64,000 bases of DNA from Paraburkholderia terricola (GTDB lineage: Bacteria > Pseudomonadota > Gammaproteobacteria > Burkholderiales > Burkholderiaceae), in assembly GCF_900142195.1 (NCBI RefSeq), contig NZ_FRAB01000024.1, forward strand, positions 1 to 64,000, written 5' to 3'. This document shows, in pieces, positions 1-9,323 of this stretch. Every line of letters begins with the position of its first letter. Positions within the stretch are counted from its first letter, which is position 1. The notes under the pieces were generated by a model. The model was not told the DNA's origin and did no database searches. It was given only the letters and a program-made list of their open reading frames with translations. Both the position numbers and the translations under genes were made by a program.

Positions 1-112
1 ACGTTGAAATTGCACAATGCGATAAACCTTGTGGCGAGAGCCGCGTAAGTGCAGAAAGGCTGCTTCTGTCGGACTGTATTTCAGCAGCCTGCTAAACATT
101 AATGTCGCGATA

Positions 113-156
113 AAAATGCGCACGGCCCACATCGCTTCTCGCGATGCAGGCCGTGC
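113..156 (-). terminator. Rho-independent terminator of the uvrA-like gene
   Basis: On the minus strand an 8-bp outer stem (GCACGGCC pairing with GGCCGTGC, 120-127 with 149-156) encloses a second stem (CATCGC region). It is followed by a T-rich tract (complement of the A run at 113-117). It lies about 40 bases past the stop of the leftward uvrA-like gene. Left of it (1-112) I recognise nothing; a rightward frame ends in TAA at 46-48 and may be the tail of a gene outside the window. Confidence 0.75.
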
Positions 157-196
157 GTGGATTCATGCATGAATGCCCGCGAGAAGACGGCTCGCG

Positions 197-3100
197 CTAC
201 CCGTTGGTGCCCTCGCCTGCTTCAACCGGCGCGACGACGCGTGCCGCTTCCGTGCGTTCGAGCACCGGCTTCAGCGCGGCACCCGTGTGGCTCTCGCGCA
301 CACGCACGAGTCCTTCAGGATCGGTTGCCGCAACGATGGCGCCGCCACCCACGCCGCCTTCAGGACCGAGATCGATGATCCAGTCGGCCTCGGCGATCAC
401 GTCGAGATCGTGCTCGATGACGACGACGCTATGGCCGCCATCCGCAAGACGATGCAGCACGCGGATCAGCTTGGCGACGTCGGCCATATGCAAGCCGACG
501 GTGGGTTCGTCCAGCACGTACAGCGTATGCGGCGGTTTCTGCCCGCGCCGCGTGACGTCGTCGCGCACCTTGCTCAACTCGGTGACGAGTTTGATCCGCT
601 GCGCCTCGCCGCCCGACAACGTAGGCGACGGCTGGCCGAGCGTGAGATAGCCGAGCCCGACGTCTTTCATCAATTGCAACGGATGCGCGATGTTCGAGAT
701 CGGCGCGAAGAATTCGACGGCCTCGTCGATTTCCATGGTCAGCACGTCGCCGATATTCTTGCCGCGCCAGGTGACCGCAAGCGTCTCGGGATTGAAGCGT
801 TGCCCGTGGCACACATCGCAGGGCACCTTCACGTCCGGCAGAAAGCTCATGCCGATGGTGCGCACGCCCTGCCCCTCGCAAGCCGGGCAACGGCCTTCGC
901 CGGTGTTGAACGAAAACCGCGAGGCCGTGTAGCCGCGCGCACGCGCTTCGAGCGTGCCCGCGAACAGCTTGCGGATCGCGTCCCACACGCCGATGTACGT
1001 GGCCGGACACGAACGCGGCGTCTTGCCGATCGGCGTTTGATCGACTTCGAGCACGCGGTCGATGCTTTCCCAACCGGTGATCGAATCGCAGCCCTGCCAC
1101 GCATGCGTGACGTTCAGCGGAGCGCGCGGCGCCGTGCGAGCCAGCACGCTCGAACGCCGGTTCGCGGCCGGCTGTTGCTCGGCCGCCGCTCGCGCGCGCC
1201 GCGTGGCCGGCGACGACAGCACCGAGCGCCCGACCGCATCCAGCAGATTCGCCATCAACACGTCGCGCGCCAATGTCGATTTGCCCGAGCCGCTCACGCC
1301 GGTCACCGCGACGAGGCGCGACAGCGGAATGCCGACCGTGACGTTGCGCAAGTTATGCAGCCTCGCGCCATGCACCGTCAGCCAGTTTTCCGGCACCGCG
1401 GCCGCGCGCCTGGCCGGCGCGACCACAGCGCGGCGCGCCTGCAACGGATGCACGATGGGCCGCGCGAGAAACTGCCCGGTTAGCGAATCAGGCTGCGCCG
1501 ACAGATCGGCCACGCTGCCCTGCGCGATTAACGTGCCGCCGCGCTTGCCCGCGCCCGGCCCGATATCGATGATGTGATCGGCACGCCGGATCGTGTCTTC
1601 GTCATGCTCGACGACCACCAGCGTATTGCCCTTTTCGCCCAGTTTGCGCAAGGCGCTCAGCAGAATCTGGTTGTCGCGTGGATGCAGACCGATGGTGGGT
1701 TCGTCCAGCACGTAGCACACGCCTTGCAGATTGCTGCCCAGTTGCGCGGCGAGCCGGATACGCTGCGCTTCGCCGCCCGACAGACTCGGCGCGGCACGAT
1801 CGAGACTCAGATAGCCGAGCCCGACTTCTTCCAGAAATTGCAGACGGCTGCCGATTTCGCTCACCACGTCACGCGCGATTTCCGCGTCGCGCCCGCTCAT
1901 CTCCAGCGAGTCGATCCACGCGCGCGTATCCGACACGGTCCATTGCGCGACGTCGACAATGGACTGCGCGTTGAACGTCACCGCGCGCGCGGTGGGGTTC
2001 AGACGCGTGCCGGCGCAATCCGCGCAGGGTTCGTCGACGAGACCTTCCGGTTCCTGCTCTTCCGACGGCAAGCTCTGCTCACGCCCGCGATTGTCGTCGA
2101 CGACGATCGTATCGTCGTAGGCGGCGCGTTGTTCGCGCGTGAGCGCGAGACCCGTGCCGACGCAAGTGGTGCACCAGCCATGCTTGCTGTTGTACGAGAA
2201 CATGCGCGGATCGAGTTCGGGATAGCTCGTGCCGCATGTCGGGCACGCGCGCTTGGTGGACAGCACCTTCACGTCGCCCACTTTCGCCGTGGGATGACCG
2301 CCGTTGATCGCGTCGTGCAAACCGTCGAGCGGCGCCAGCAGATGCATCACGCCCTTGCCGATTTCCAGCGTCTGGTCGAGCGCCTCGCGCAACCCGGTTT
2401 CATTGTCCGGCGACACGACGAGGTCGGCCACCGGCAGTTCGATCGTGTGTTCGCGGAAGCGGTCGAGCTTCGGCCACGGGTCCACGGGCACGAACTCGCC
2501 ATCCACGCGCAGATGCGTGTTGCCGCGCGCTTTCGCCCACTTCGCGAGATCCGTATAGACGCCCTTGCGGTTCACGACGAGCGGCGCGAGAAAGCCGACG
2601 TGCTGCCCCTTGTGATCGCGCAGCAACTGCGCGGCAATCGATTCGACGCTTTGCGACGTGACCGGCGTGCCGTCGTGAATGCAATGCTGCAAGCCGAGCT
2701 TCACATACAGCAAACGCAGGAAGTGCCACACTTCCGAGGTGGTCGCCACCGTACTCTTGCGACCGCCGCGCGACAGGCGCTGCTCGATCGCGACCGTGGG
2801 CGGAATGCCGTACACCGCGTCGACTTCAGGCCGCCCGGCCGGCTGCACGATGGAACGCGCGTAGGCGTTCAGCGATTCGAGGTAACGGCGCTGCCCCTCG
2901 TGAAACAGGATGTCGAACGCCAGCGTGGACTTGCCCGAACCGGAGACGCCGGTAATCACGTTGAACTTGCCGTGCGGAATATCGACGTCCAGCGATTTCA
3001 GATTGTGTTCGCGCGCATTGACGATGCGCACCACGTCCTCGCCCTCGATCGCCCGGCGCGCCCGCGCCGCGCTCAGCGCCTTTTGCAGCGGAATGCCTTG

Positions 3101-6100
3101 CGACGCCGGTTCGGCCGCCGCGTTCATCGCACGGTCGTATTGCAGCAGCGCCTCGCCGGTATGCGATTCCGCGCATTGCTTGACGTCTTCCGGCGTGCCC
3201 GCGCACAGCACGCGACCGCCGCCGTCGCCGCCTTCCGGGCCGAGGTCGATCAGCCAGTCGGCCGCGCGGATCACGTCGAGGTTGTGTTCGATCACGATGA
3301 GCGAATGACCGCTCGCGAGCAGTTTGCCGAACGCCTGCATCAGCTTGGCGATGTCGTCGAAATGCAGGCCCGTGGTGGGCTCGTCGAACATGAAGAGGCG
3401 TTTCGCAACGGCCTGTTTCGCAGCGCGCGCGCTGCGCGCCTGGGCCGATTCGGCGAGGAAGCCCGCGAGCTTGAGCCGCTGCGCCTCGCCGCCGGACAGC
3501 GTGGGCACCGGCTGGCCGAGCTTCACGTATTCGAGGCCCACGTCGACAATCGGCTGCAACACGCGCAATACCTCCGCGTCGTTCGCGAAGTAGGCGGTGG
3601 CTTCGCTCACGGTCAATTCGAGCACGTCCGCGATGCTCAACGCGCGCGCCGGTTGGCCGCGCTCGATCTTCACCTCCAGCAGTTCCGCGCGGTAACGGCG
3701 ACCGTCGCAATCGGGGCAGCGCAGGTACACGTCGCTCAGGAACTGCATTTCAATGTGCTCGAAACCGGAGCCGCCGCAGGTCGGGCAGCGCCCGTCGCCG
3801 GAGTTGAAGCTGAACATGCCGGGACCGTAGCCGCGTTGTTGGGCGAGCGGCGCCCTGGCGAACAGCTTGCGGATTTCGTCGAATGCGCCGACGTAGCTGG
3901 CCGGGTTCGAGCGCGCGGTCTTGCCGATCGGCGACTGGTCGACGAACACCACGTCCGTGACCTGATCGGCGCCGCTCAGGCTTTTGAATGCGCCGGGCGA
4001 TTCGGTGGCGATGCCGAAATGCCGCGCCATGGCCGGATATAAAACGTCTTGCAGCAAGGTGGATTTGCCGGAGCCCGACACGCCCGTCACGCAGACGAGC
4101 CGCTGCAACGGAATCTCGACCGTGACGTCGCGCAGATTGTGCTCGGTCGCGCCTTCCAGCACGATGCGCGGCGTGTCGTCATTCACCGGACGCTGTGACC
4201 AGTGCGCCGCATCCGCCACATGGCGGCGGCCGCCGAGGTACTCGCCGGTCAGCGTGCCGGACGAGCGGATCGCCTCGGGCGCGCCGTCGTAAATGATCGA
4301 GCCGCCGCGCTCGCCCGGCCCCGGACCCATGTCGATCAGACGGTCCGCCGCGAGCATTACCGAGGGATCGTGCTCGACCACCACCAGCGTATTGCCCGCA
4401 TCGCGCAAGCGGTGCATGGCTTCGACGATGCGGTTCAGATCGCGCGGATGCAGGCCGATGCTCGGCTCGTCGAGCACGAACAGCGTCTTGGTGAGCGAGG
4501 TGCCGAGCGCCGTGGTCAGGTTGATGCGCTGCACCTCGCCGCCCGAGAGCGTGCGGCTTTGCCGGTCGAGCGTGAGATAACCGAGGCCGACGTCGCACAG
4601 ATATTTGAGGCGCGTGCGCACCTCGGCGAGCAGCAGTTTGAGCGCGTCGTCGAGCAACGCGCTCGACAAGCTGATTTCGTCGAAGAAACGCCGGATGCGT
4701 TCGATCGGCATCAGCATCAGATCGTGCACGGTGAGGCCCGGCAAGGCCTCGAGTTGCGCGCGCGACCAGTCGACGCCGCGCGGCATGAAGCGCTGCGCGG
4801 CCGGAAGCACCTGGTCCGCGTTCGCCTTGCTGCCGAGGCGCCACAGCAGCGATTCGGTTTTCAGGCGCGCGCCGCCGCAGGTTTCGCACGGCGTATAGCT
4901 GCGGTACTTGGACAGCAGCACGCGGATATGCATCTTGTACGCCTTCGATTCCAGATACTCGAAGAAGCGCTTGACGCCGTACCAGTGGCTTTGCCACTTG
5001 CCGTTCCACTCCGGCGAACCGTTGATGACCCAGTCGCGCTCGGCATCCGTCAGTTCGCCCCACGGCGTGCCGCGGCGGATATCGGCTTTGGCCGCATAGC
5101 GCATCAGATCGTCCTGGCATTCCTTCCAGGCCGGCGTTTGCATCGGCTTGATCGCGCCTTCGCGCAGCGTCTTGCGCGCGTCGGGAATCACGAGGCCCAG
5201 GTCGACGCCGATCACGCGGCCAAAGCCGCGGCAAGCTTCGCACGCGCCGTATGCCGAGTTGAACGAGAACAGCGCCGGCTGCGGGTCGGCATAACGCAGG
5301 TCGCTTTCGGGGCTGTGCAAACCGGTGGAGAAACGCCAGATTTCCGGCTCGGCCGGGGTCGTTTCAGGCGCATTGGGCGCATCGGGCGTGGCGGGCGTGG
5401 CGGGCAGCACGTAAATGTTGACGCGCCCGACGCCGCGCTTGAGCGACGCCTCGATTGCCTCGACCACCCGTTGCTTATCCACCGCGCGCAGCCGGAAGCG
5501 GTCGGCCACCACGTCGAGCAGCTTGCGCTTGCCGGTGGGCGAATCGACTTCGCGTTGCGCCTGCACGCGCGTATAGCCGCTGGCCGAGAGCCACTGCTCC
5601 ACTTCCTGCTCGGACGCCGACTCCGGCAACTCGACCGGGAACGTGACCACCAGCCGAGGATCATGCTGCGCGGTGCGCTCCAGCAACTCGGCGTAAATCG
5701 TTTCCGGCGTGTCGTGACGCACCTGGCGCGCCGTCTTGCGATCGAACAGTTCGGCCGCGCGCGCATAGAGCAGCTTCAGGTGGTCGTTGAGTTCCGTCAT
5801 GGTGCCGACGGTGGAGCGCGAACTGCGCACCGGGTTGGTCTGGTCGATCGCGATGGCGGGCGGCACGCCGTCGACCCGGTCGACTTGCGGCCGGTCCATG
5901 CGGTCGAGAAATTGGCGCGCGTAGGCGCTGAAGGTCTCGACATAGCGCCGCTGCCCTTCCGCATACAGCGTATCGAACACGAGGCTCGACTTGCCGGAAC
6001 CGGACGGGCCGGTGACGACCGTCATTTCGCCGGTTCTTACGTCGAGATCGACGTTCTTGAGGTTGTGCTGGCGTGCGCCGCGGATCTTGATAGTGCCGTT

Positions 6101-6139
6101 GGATGACAATTTTTTCGACCGTCTGAATGAGTGGGCCAC
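197..6139 (-). CDS. uvrA: Double-length UvrA-type excinuclease subunit A (tandem UvrA fusion)
   Basis: This 1980-residue protein is about twice the usual UvrA length (~940-970) and holds two complete UvrA halves, hence four ABC ATPase modules. Walker A loops (GxSGSGKS[ST]) lie near residues 44, 684, 1063 and 1612, and LSGGE signatures near 530, 880, 1450 and 1838. CxxC zinc-finger pairs of UvrA type are present in both halves (for example CEACRGFG, CPTCGGSG, CPACEGQG). UvrA recognises DNA damage and loads UvrB in nucleotide excision repair. Such long UvrA proteins occur alongside normal UvrA in Burkholderia-like genomes; their exact role is not settled. The start is a GTG at 6139; a TTG 11 codons later could also serve, since canonical UvrA begins close to the IRGARxHNL motif. 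A LexA-type box lies about 90 bases upstream. Confidence 0.93.
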   Translation of the reverse strand: MAHSFRRSKKLSSNGTIKIRGARQHNLKNVDLDVRTGEMTVVTGPSGSGKSSLVFDTLYAEGQRRYVETFSAYARQFLDRMDRPQVDRVDGVPPAIAIDQTNPVRSSRSTVGTMTELNDHLKLLYARAAELFDRKTARQVRHDTPETIYAELLERTAQHDPRLVVTFPVELPESASEQEVEQWLSASGYTRVQAQREVDSPTGKRKLLDVVADRFRLRAVDKQRVVEAIEASLKRGVGRVNIYVLPATPATPDAPNAPETTPAEPEIWRFSTGLHSPESDLRYADPQPALFSFNSAYGACEACRGFGRVIGVDLGLVIPDARKTLREGAIKPMQTPAWKECQDDLMRYAAKADIRRGTPWGELTDAERDWVINGSPEWNGKWQSHWYGVKRFFEYLESKAYKMHIRVLLSKYRSYTPCETCGGARLKTESLLWRLGSKANADQVLPAAQRFMPRGVDWSRAQLEALPGLTVHDLMLMPIERIRRFFDEISLSSALLDDALKLLLAEVRTRLKYLCDVGLGYLTLDRQSRTLSGGEVQRINLTTALGTSLTKTLFVLDEPSIGLHPRDLNRIVEAMHRLRDAGNTLVVVEHDPSVMLAADRLIDMGPGPGERGGSIIYDGAPEAIRSSGTLTGEYLGGRRHVADAAHWSQRPVNDDTPRIVLEGATEHNLRDVTVEIPLQRLVCVTGVSGSGKSTLLQDVLYPAMARHFGIATESPGAFKSLSGADQVTDVVFVDQSPIGKTARSNPASYVGAFDEIRKLFARAPLAQQRGYGPGMFSFNSGDGRCPTCGGSGFEHIEMQFLSDVYLRCPDCDGRRYRAELLEVKIERGQPARALSIADVLELTVSEATAYFANDAEVLRVLQPIVDVGLEYVKLGQPVPTLSGGEAQRLKLAGFLAESAQARSARAAKQAVAKRLFMFDEPTTGLHFDDIAKLMQAFGKLLASGHSLIVIEHNLDVIRAADWLIDLGPEGGDGGGRVLCAGTPEDVKQCAESHTGEALLQYDRAMNAAAEPASQGIPLQKALSAARARRAIEGEDVVRIVNAREHNLKSLDVDIPHGKFNVITGVSGSGKSTLAFDILFHEGQRRYLESLNAYARSIVQPAGRPEVDAVYGIPPTVAIEQRLSRGGRKSTVATTSEVWHFLRLLYVKLGLQHCIHDGTPVTSQSVESIAAQLLRDHKGQHVGFLAPLVVNRKGVYTDLAKWAKARGNTHLRVDGEFVPVDPWPKLDRFREHTIELPVADLVVSPDNETGLREALDQTLEIGKGVMHLLAPLDGLHDAINGGHPTAKVGDVKVLSTKRACPTCGTSYPELDPRMFSYNSKHGWCTTCVGTGLALTREQRAAYDDTIVVDDNRGREQSLPSEEQEPEGLVDEPCADCAGTRLNPTARAVTFNAQSIVDVAQWTVSDTRAWIDSLEMSGRDAEIARDVVSEIGSRLQFLEEVGLGYLSLDRAAPSLSGGEAQRIRLAAQLGSNLQGVCYVLDEPTIGLHPRDNQILLSALRKLGEKGNTLVVVEHDEDTIRRADHIIDIGPGAGKRGGTLIAQGSVADLSAQPDSLTGQFLARPIVHPLQARRAVVAPARRAAAVPENWLTVHGARLHNLRNVTVGIPLSRLVAVTGVSGSGKSTLARDVLMANLLDAVGRSVLSSPATRRARAAAEQQPAANRRSSVLARTAPRAPLNVTHAWQGCDSITGWESIDRVLEVDQTPIGKTPRSCPATYIGVWDAIRKLFAGTLEARARGYTASRFSFNTGEGRCPACEGQGVRTIGMSFLPDVKVPCDVCHGQRFNPETLAVTWRGKNIGDVLTMEIDEAVEFFAPISNIAHPLQLMKDVGLGYLTLGQPSPTLSGGEAQRIKLVTELSKVRDDVTRRGQKPPHTLYVLDEPTVGLHMADVAKLIRVLHRLADGGHSVVVIEHDLDVIAEADWIIDLGPEGGVGGGAIVAATDPEGLVRVRESHTGAALKPVLERTEAARVVAPVEAGEGTNG

Positions 6140-6229
6140 CTCTCACGGACGCCTCGCGACCGCGCAAGTTCGATGCAGCCGGGCCGGCGGGAACACACGC
6201 CGAAGGCCTGGTTACGACGGGATACTATA

Positions 6230-6245
6230 CTGTATATTCATACAG
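6230..6245. promoter_or_regulatory. LexA-type SOS box upstream of uvrA
   Basis: The core CTGT-N8-ACAG, with flanks TACTGTATATTCATACAGTT, matches the LexA consensus closely. It lies about 90 bases upstream of the leftward uvrA-like start and about 220 bases before the rightward PepSY gene. Its position suggests LexA repression of uvrA; control of the rightward gene is less likely. This site is the only element I recognise in the gap 6140-6463. Confidence 0.8.
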
Positions 6246-6463
6246 TTTTCCACGACGCCGCACGTTCGCAAAGTCGCTTCCCATAGGGTGCGACTTTCGC
6301 TCGCACCTGCTTTCAAAACCCTTTCCGGCGCGGCGGGCGCCGTTATACTGGCGGTCGCCGTGAACGGTCCCCGCGATTGCCGTTCATGCTTTTGCCGCCC
6401 GGCAAGCTCAGGAATCGATTTCCCGGGCGTCATCGGTCATTTTCAATCAGGAGACGGATATTC

Positions 6464-6727
6464 ATGTTCAAGCTTATGGTGTTGCTGGCGGCCGTAGCCG
6501 CGTCGAATGCGGCTTTCGCGAAGGCCGACTGCACGGCGCATCCGAAGAGCGAATGGATCAAGGAATCGGACGCGCGCGCTCAACTGGAAGCGCAGGGCTA
6601 CAAGATCAAGAAGTTCCAGGTCGACGGCAACTGCTACGAGATCTACGGCCACAATAAGGACGGCAAGAAGGTCGAGATCTATTACGACACCAAGACGCTG
6701 GCCGTCGTGAAATCGGAAATCGAGTAA
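6464..6727 (+). CDS. PepSY-domain periplasmic protein
   Basis: This 87-residue protein has a Sec signal peptide (MFKLMVLLAAVAASNAAFA, cleavage near residue 19). One PepSY-like unit follows, beginning at W(I)KESDARAQLEAQGY and running through KKFQVDGNCYEIYG and GKKVEIYYDTKTLAVV, the usual pattern of short stand-alone PepSY_2 proteins. The ATG at 6464 is chosen over an upstream in-frame ATG because AGGAG sits at 6449-6453 and the signal peptide starts there. The cytochrome b561 gene starts about 20 bases later, a common pairing, so the two are probably co-transcribed. PepSY domains are thought to bind or modulate partner proteins in the envelope; the partner here is unknown. Confidence 0.85.
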   Translation: MFKLMVLLAAVAASNAAFAKADCTAHPKSEWIKESDARAQLEAQGYKIKKFQVDGNCYEIYGHNKDGKKVEIYYDTKTLAVVKSEIE

Positions 6728-6746
6728 GCGGCAGCGCTTGCGAACC

Positions 6747-7277
6747 ATGCACTCATCGCACGGCGCGCGAGTCGCGACCTGGGACATCTGGGTTCGTCTC
6801 ACGCATTGGACGGTAGCGGGCATCGTCCTGTGGAATCTGTTCGGCCCGACCGATCAGATACATCGGGTGCTGGGGTACTGTGCGGCCGGGCTCGTCGCAT
6901 CACGTCTCGTCTGGGGCGTGATCGGCACACGGCCCGCACGGTTCTCGAGCTGGTGGCCCACACGTGCACAACTCGTCGCTTATCTGCGTTCGCTGGCCGC
7001 GGGACAGGCGCTACACCACGCGTCGCACAATCCGCTTGGCGCTTTGATGGCAGCCGCGCTGTGGTTCTTGATTGCCGCGCTCGCGCTGAGCGGGTTCGTC
7101 ATGCGTCTCGATGCATTCTGGGGAGAAGAATGGCCCCAAACCGTCCACTATTGGTTATCGGTGGCATTGCAGGGTTGCGTTGTCGTTCACATCGTCGCGG
7201 CTGTCGCAATGAGCGTGTGGACTCGTGAGAACCTCATCGCCGCCATGATCACCGGCCGCAAGCGGCGCCGCGCTTAG
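6747..7277 (+). CDS. Cytochrome b561-family membrane protein
   Basis: This is a protein of about 176 residues with four hydrophobic helices and haem-ligand histidines in VRLTHW, in IHRVLGY and near VVVHIVAAV. That is the pattern of the di-haem cytochrome b561 / Ni,Fe-hydrogenase-type cytochrome b family, which passes electrons across the inner membrane. A TTG at 6738 would add three residues; neither start has a strong ribosome site, so coupling to the PepSY gene 20 bases upstream is plausible. Its last ~120 bases overlap, tail to tail, the 3' end of the racemase-like gene on the other strand. The electron donor and acceptor cannot be told from the sequence. Confidence 0.85.
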   Translation: MHSSHGARVATWDIWVRLTHWTVAGIVLWNLFGPTDQIHRVLGYCAAGLVASRLVWGVIGTRPARFSSWWPTRAQLVAYLRSLAAGQALHHASHNPLGALMAAALWFLIAALALSGFVMRLDAFWGEEWPQTVHYWLSVALQGCVVVHIVAAVAMSVWTRENLIAAMITGRKRRRA

Positions 7278-8717
7278 CCTGGACCCGCTCGCCGCCAGCG
7301 CATCAGCCACGCAGCGTCGCGCGAGCACTTCGGTCGGATCGACGAGCCGCACCATCCGTCCACCCGGGCCCGCCAGCGTCGAGCCGCGCAGCAGCAGCGG
7401 CAATTCGGTACACCCCAGCACGATCACCTGCACGCCTCGGGCGACCAGATCATCGACCGCCGCGTCGACGTCGTCGCGACATTCGCCCGTGAGATGGCCC
7501 GCCTTCGCACCGTTCGCGCCATAAATCGCGTTCATCAGCCGCGCCTGGGCGGCCGCGGCCGGCGCGATCTGCACGAAGCCGCGCGCCTCGAGCGCTTTCT
7601 CGTAGACGCGGCTCGCGAGCGTGCCCGAGGTCGCCAGCACGCCGACTTCGCGCAAGCCGGGAAACGATTCGCGCAGATAATCCGCGGTACAGGTCAGCAT
7701 ATTGACGATCGGAACGCCGAGCGAAGGCTGAATCCGTTCGACGAACGCATGCGCCGTATTGCACGGAATCGCGATCAGATCCGCGCCGCCCTCTTCGAGC
7801 GTTTTGCATGCGGCGTAGAGCGCGAGCGTCGGATCGTCGCCGCCGCCGAGCAGCGCCTCGGTACGGTCGGGAATCTGCGGGTCGTGCTCGACCATGACCT
7901 TGATGTGATCCTGGTCGCATGCGGCGGGCGTGTTGCGCACCAGCTTCCCCATGAAGTCGACGGTGGCGGCCGGCCCCACGCCGCCCAGCACGCCCAGCTT
8001 GAAGCGCCGCCTGGGCGGCGAGTATTGCCCCGCCGTGACGTAGCGCGCATACACCAGGTTCGCATCGACGAGCGGTATGTCCAGCGTGCCGAGCGCGCGC
8101 GCGACCAGGGCGATTTCGGCGAGCCCCGGCAAAATGATTTCCGCGCCTTGCGCGACGAGATCCGCGCATGCCGCGCGCAGCAACTCCACGGGCCGGCCAT
8201 GAAAATGTCCGCTTTTGACGCCGTTCTCGCCGTACACCGCATTCGTCACGCAATCGACGCCCGCTTCGTTGCGCGGATGCAGCACCTCGTAGCGCCCGGC
8301 GTCGAAATAGCGTTCGAAGAGACCGTTATCGCGAATCGCGTCCGACGTCAGCACGCCGATGCGGCGCACCAACGGATAAGCTTGCCGCACATGCGCCGAC
8401 AGCGCGCTCATGAGGTTGACGATGGGCACGGCCACGTTCGCGGAGAGCTCGTCGATAAAGACATGGCTGAGAAAGCACGGCAGGACGATCGCATCGACGC
8501 CGCGCTTTTCGAACGCGCGCATCGTGTCGAATACGTGAATCTTGAACTGCGCGTTCGCCGTGCTCTGCGAAGCCGGTCCCGGCCAGGACCGCTGTTCGAG
8601 AACGAGATCGATGGGCCCCGCGCCGCGGCGGCAGATGGCGGCCATTCTGCTCAGGACGTCGGCGCTGGCAAGCTGCGCCGCCCCGGTGACGACGCCCAGC
8701 GAACGATAGCGATTCAT
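7155..8717 (-). CDS. Two-domain aspartate/glutamate racemase-like protein
   Basis: This 520-residue protein is built from two Asp/Glu racemase-superfamily units, about residues 7-235 and 239-475. The C-terminal unit has both catalytic cysteines of the family (C319 in IPCNTAH and C436 in LGCTEL). The N-terminal unit keeps the first (C81 in LPCFLSH) but has glycine at the second site (LPGLAEI, around 198). Only the C-terminal half is therefore expected to carry out two-base racemisation. The ATG at 8717 is preferred to one six codons upstream because GGGGGAAG precedes it. The last ~40 residues look unstructured and their codons overlap the convergent cytochrome b561 gene by 123 bases. The substrate is unknown; the N-terminal unit might be structural or regulatory. 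Confidence 0.82.
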   Translation of the reverse strand: MNRYRSLGVVTGAAQLASADVLSRMAAICRRGAGPIDLVLEQRSWPGPASQSTANAQFKIHVFDTMRAFEKRGVDAIVLPCFLSHVFIDELSANVAVPIVNLMSALSAHVRQAYPLVRRIGVLTSDAIRDNGLFERYFDAGRYEVLHPRNEAGVDCVTNAVYGENGVKSGHFHGRPVELLRAACADLVAQGAEIILPGLAEIALVARALGTLDIPLVDANLVYARYVTAGQYSPPRRRFKLGVLGGVGPAATVDFMGKLVRNTPAACDQDHIKVMVEHDPQIPDRTEALLGGGDDPTLALYAACKTLEEGGADLIAIPCNTAHAFVERIQPSLGVPIVNMLTCTADYLRESFPGLREVGVLATSGTLASRVYEKALEARGFVQIAPAAAAQARLMNAIYGANGAKAGHLTGECRDDVDAAVDDLVARGVQVIVLGCTELPLLLRGSTLAGPGGRMVRLVDPTEVLARRCVADALAASGSRLSAAPLAAGDHGGDEVLTSPHAHCDSRDDVNDNATLQCHR

Positions 8718-8882
8718 GATGACTTCCCCCGACATTGTTCCGATCCTCTTCGTCCGCCTCGATGCCGGGCGGCTTTTTCGCGCTTGAGGATGACATTATG
8801 TCGAGGGAGTATGACGTGGGGTTAACCACGAAAATAACAATTTCTTCGCGTTCAGCGCGGCATGGAGGCCGCGAGGATCACT

Positions 8883-9200
8883 TCAATCGTCAGCTTCGCG
8901 ACGGCCCTCGTAAGCCGTCAGCATCTTGTGCGCGACCATGTCCACGGCCGGTTTCACCAGGCCGTTCTTGTCGGTCCACACCTTGGGCGTCAAAGTCCCG
9001 CTGAGCGCGACGCTGTCCGCATCGCCCAACGCGAGCAGCGCCGTTTGCACGTCGTCGTCGAACGCGATCACGTTGACGAAAATCGTGTCGCCGTCATGGG
9101 TGGCGGCCCGCACCTTGCAGGTGACAAACCGCCTGCCGTTCTGCCCCGTGCGAATCTGCGCCTCGCCATACAGCCGCCCGCCCACCAGTCCCTCGATCAT
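8883..9200 (-). CDS. Short single-stranded DNA-binding protein (SSB-like OB fold)
   Basis: This 105-residue protein resembles the OB-fold part of bacterial SSB: MIEGLVGGRLYGEAQIR, FVTCKVRAAT, an acidic turn, then VALSGTLTPKVW. It is shorter than housekeeping SSB (~170 residues) and lacks both the glycine/glutamine-rich linker and the acidic DDDIPF tip that recruits partner proteins; it ends in GRREADD. The start at 9200 has AGGAG eight bases upstream; longer upstream starts would add residues unlike SSB. It stands alone between the racemase-like gene and a LysR gene. It is probably an accessory SSB paralogue, and its DNA partner process is unknown. Confidence 0.8.
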   Translation of the reverse strand: MIEGLVGGRLYGEAQIRTGQNGRRFVTCKVRAATHDGDTIFVNVIAFDDDVQTALLALGDADSVALSGTLTPKVWTDKNGLVKPAVDMVAHKMLTAYEGRREADD

Positions 9201-9323
9201 CGCCCTACTCCTGTTGTCGCGTACCGTGCAAAAACCCATGCAAAAAGCAGGATTGCCCAGCACGATTCGCATGATCCCACGAGAGACCGCGCGGCCCGCA
9301 TGAAACAACGCATCGTTCGCGCG

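Noticed and set aside
1..48. Rightward frame ending in TAA at 46-48, possible 3' end of an upstream gene
   Set aside because: Only 15 codons are visible and I cannot assign a family or even confirm it is coding.
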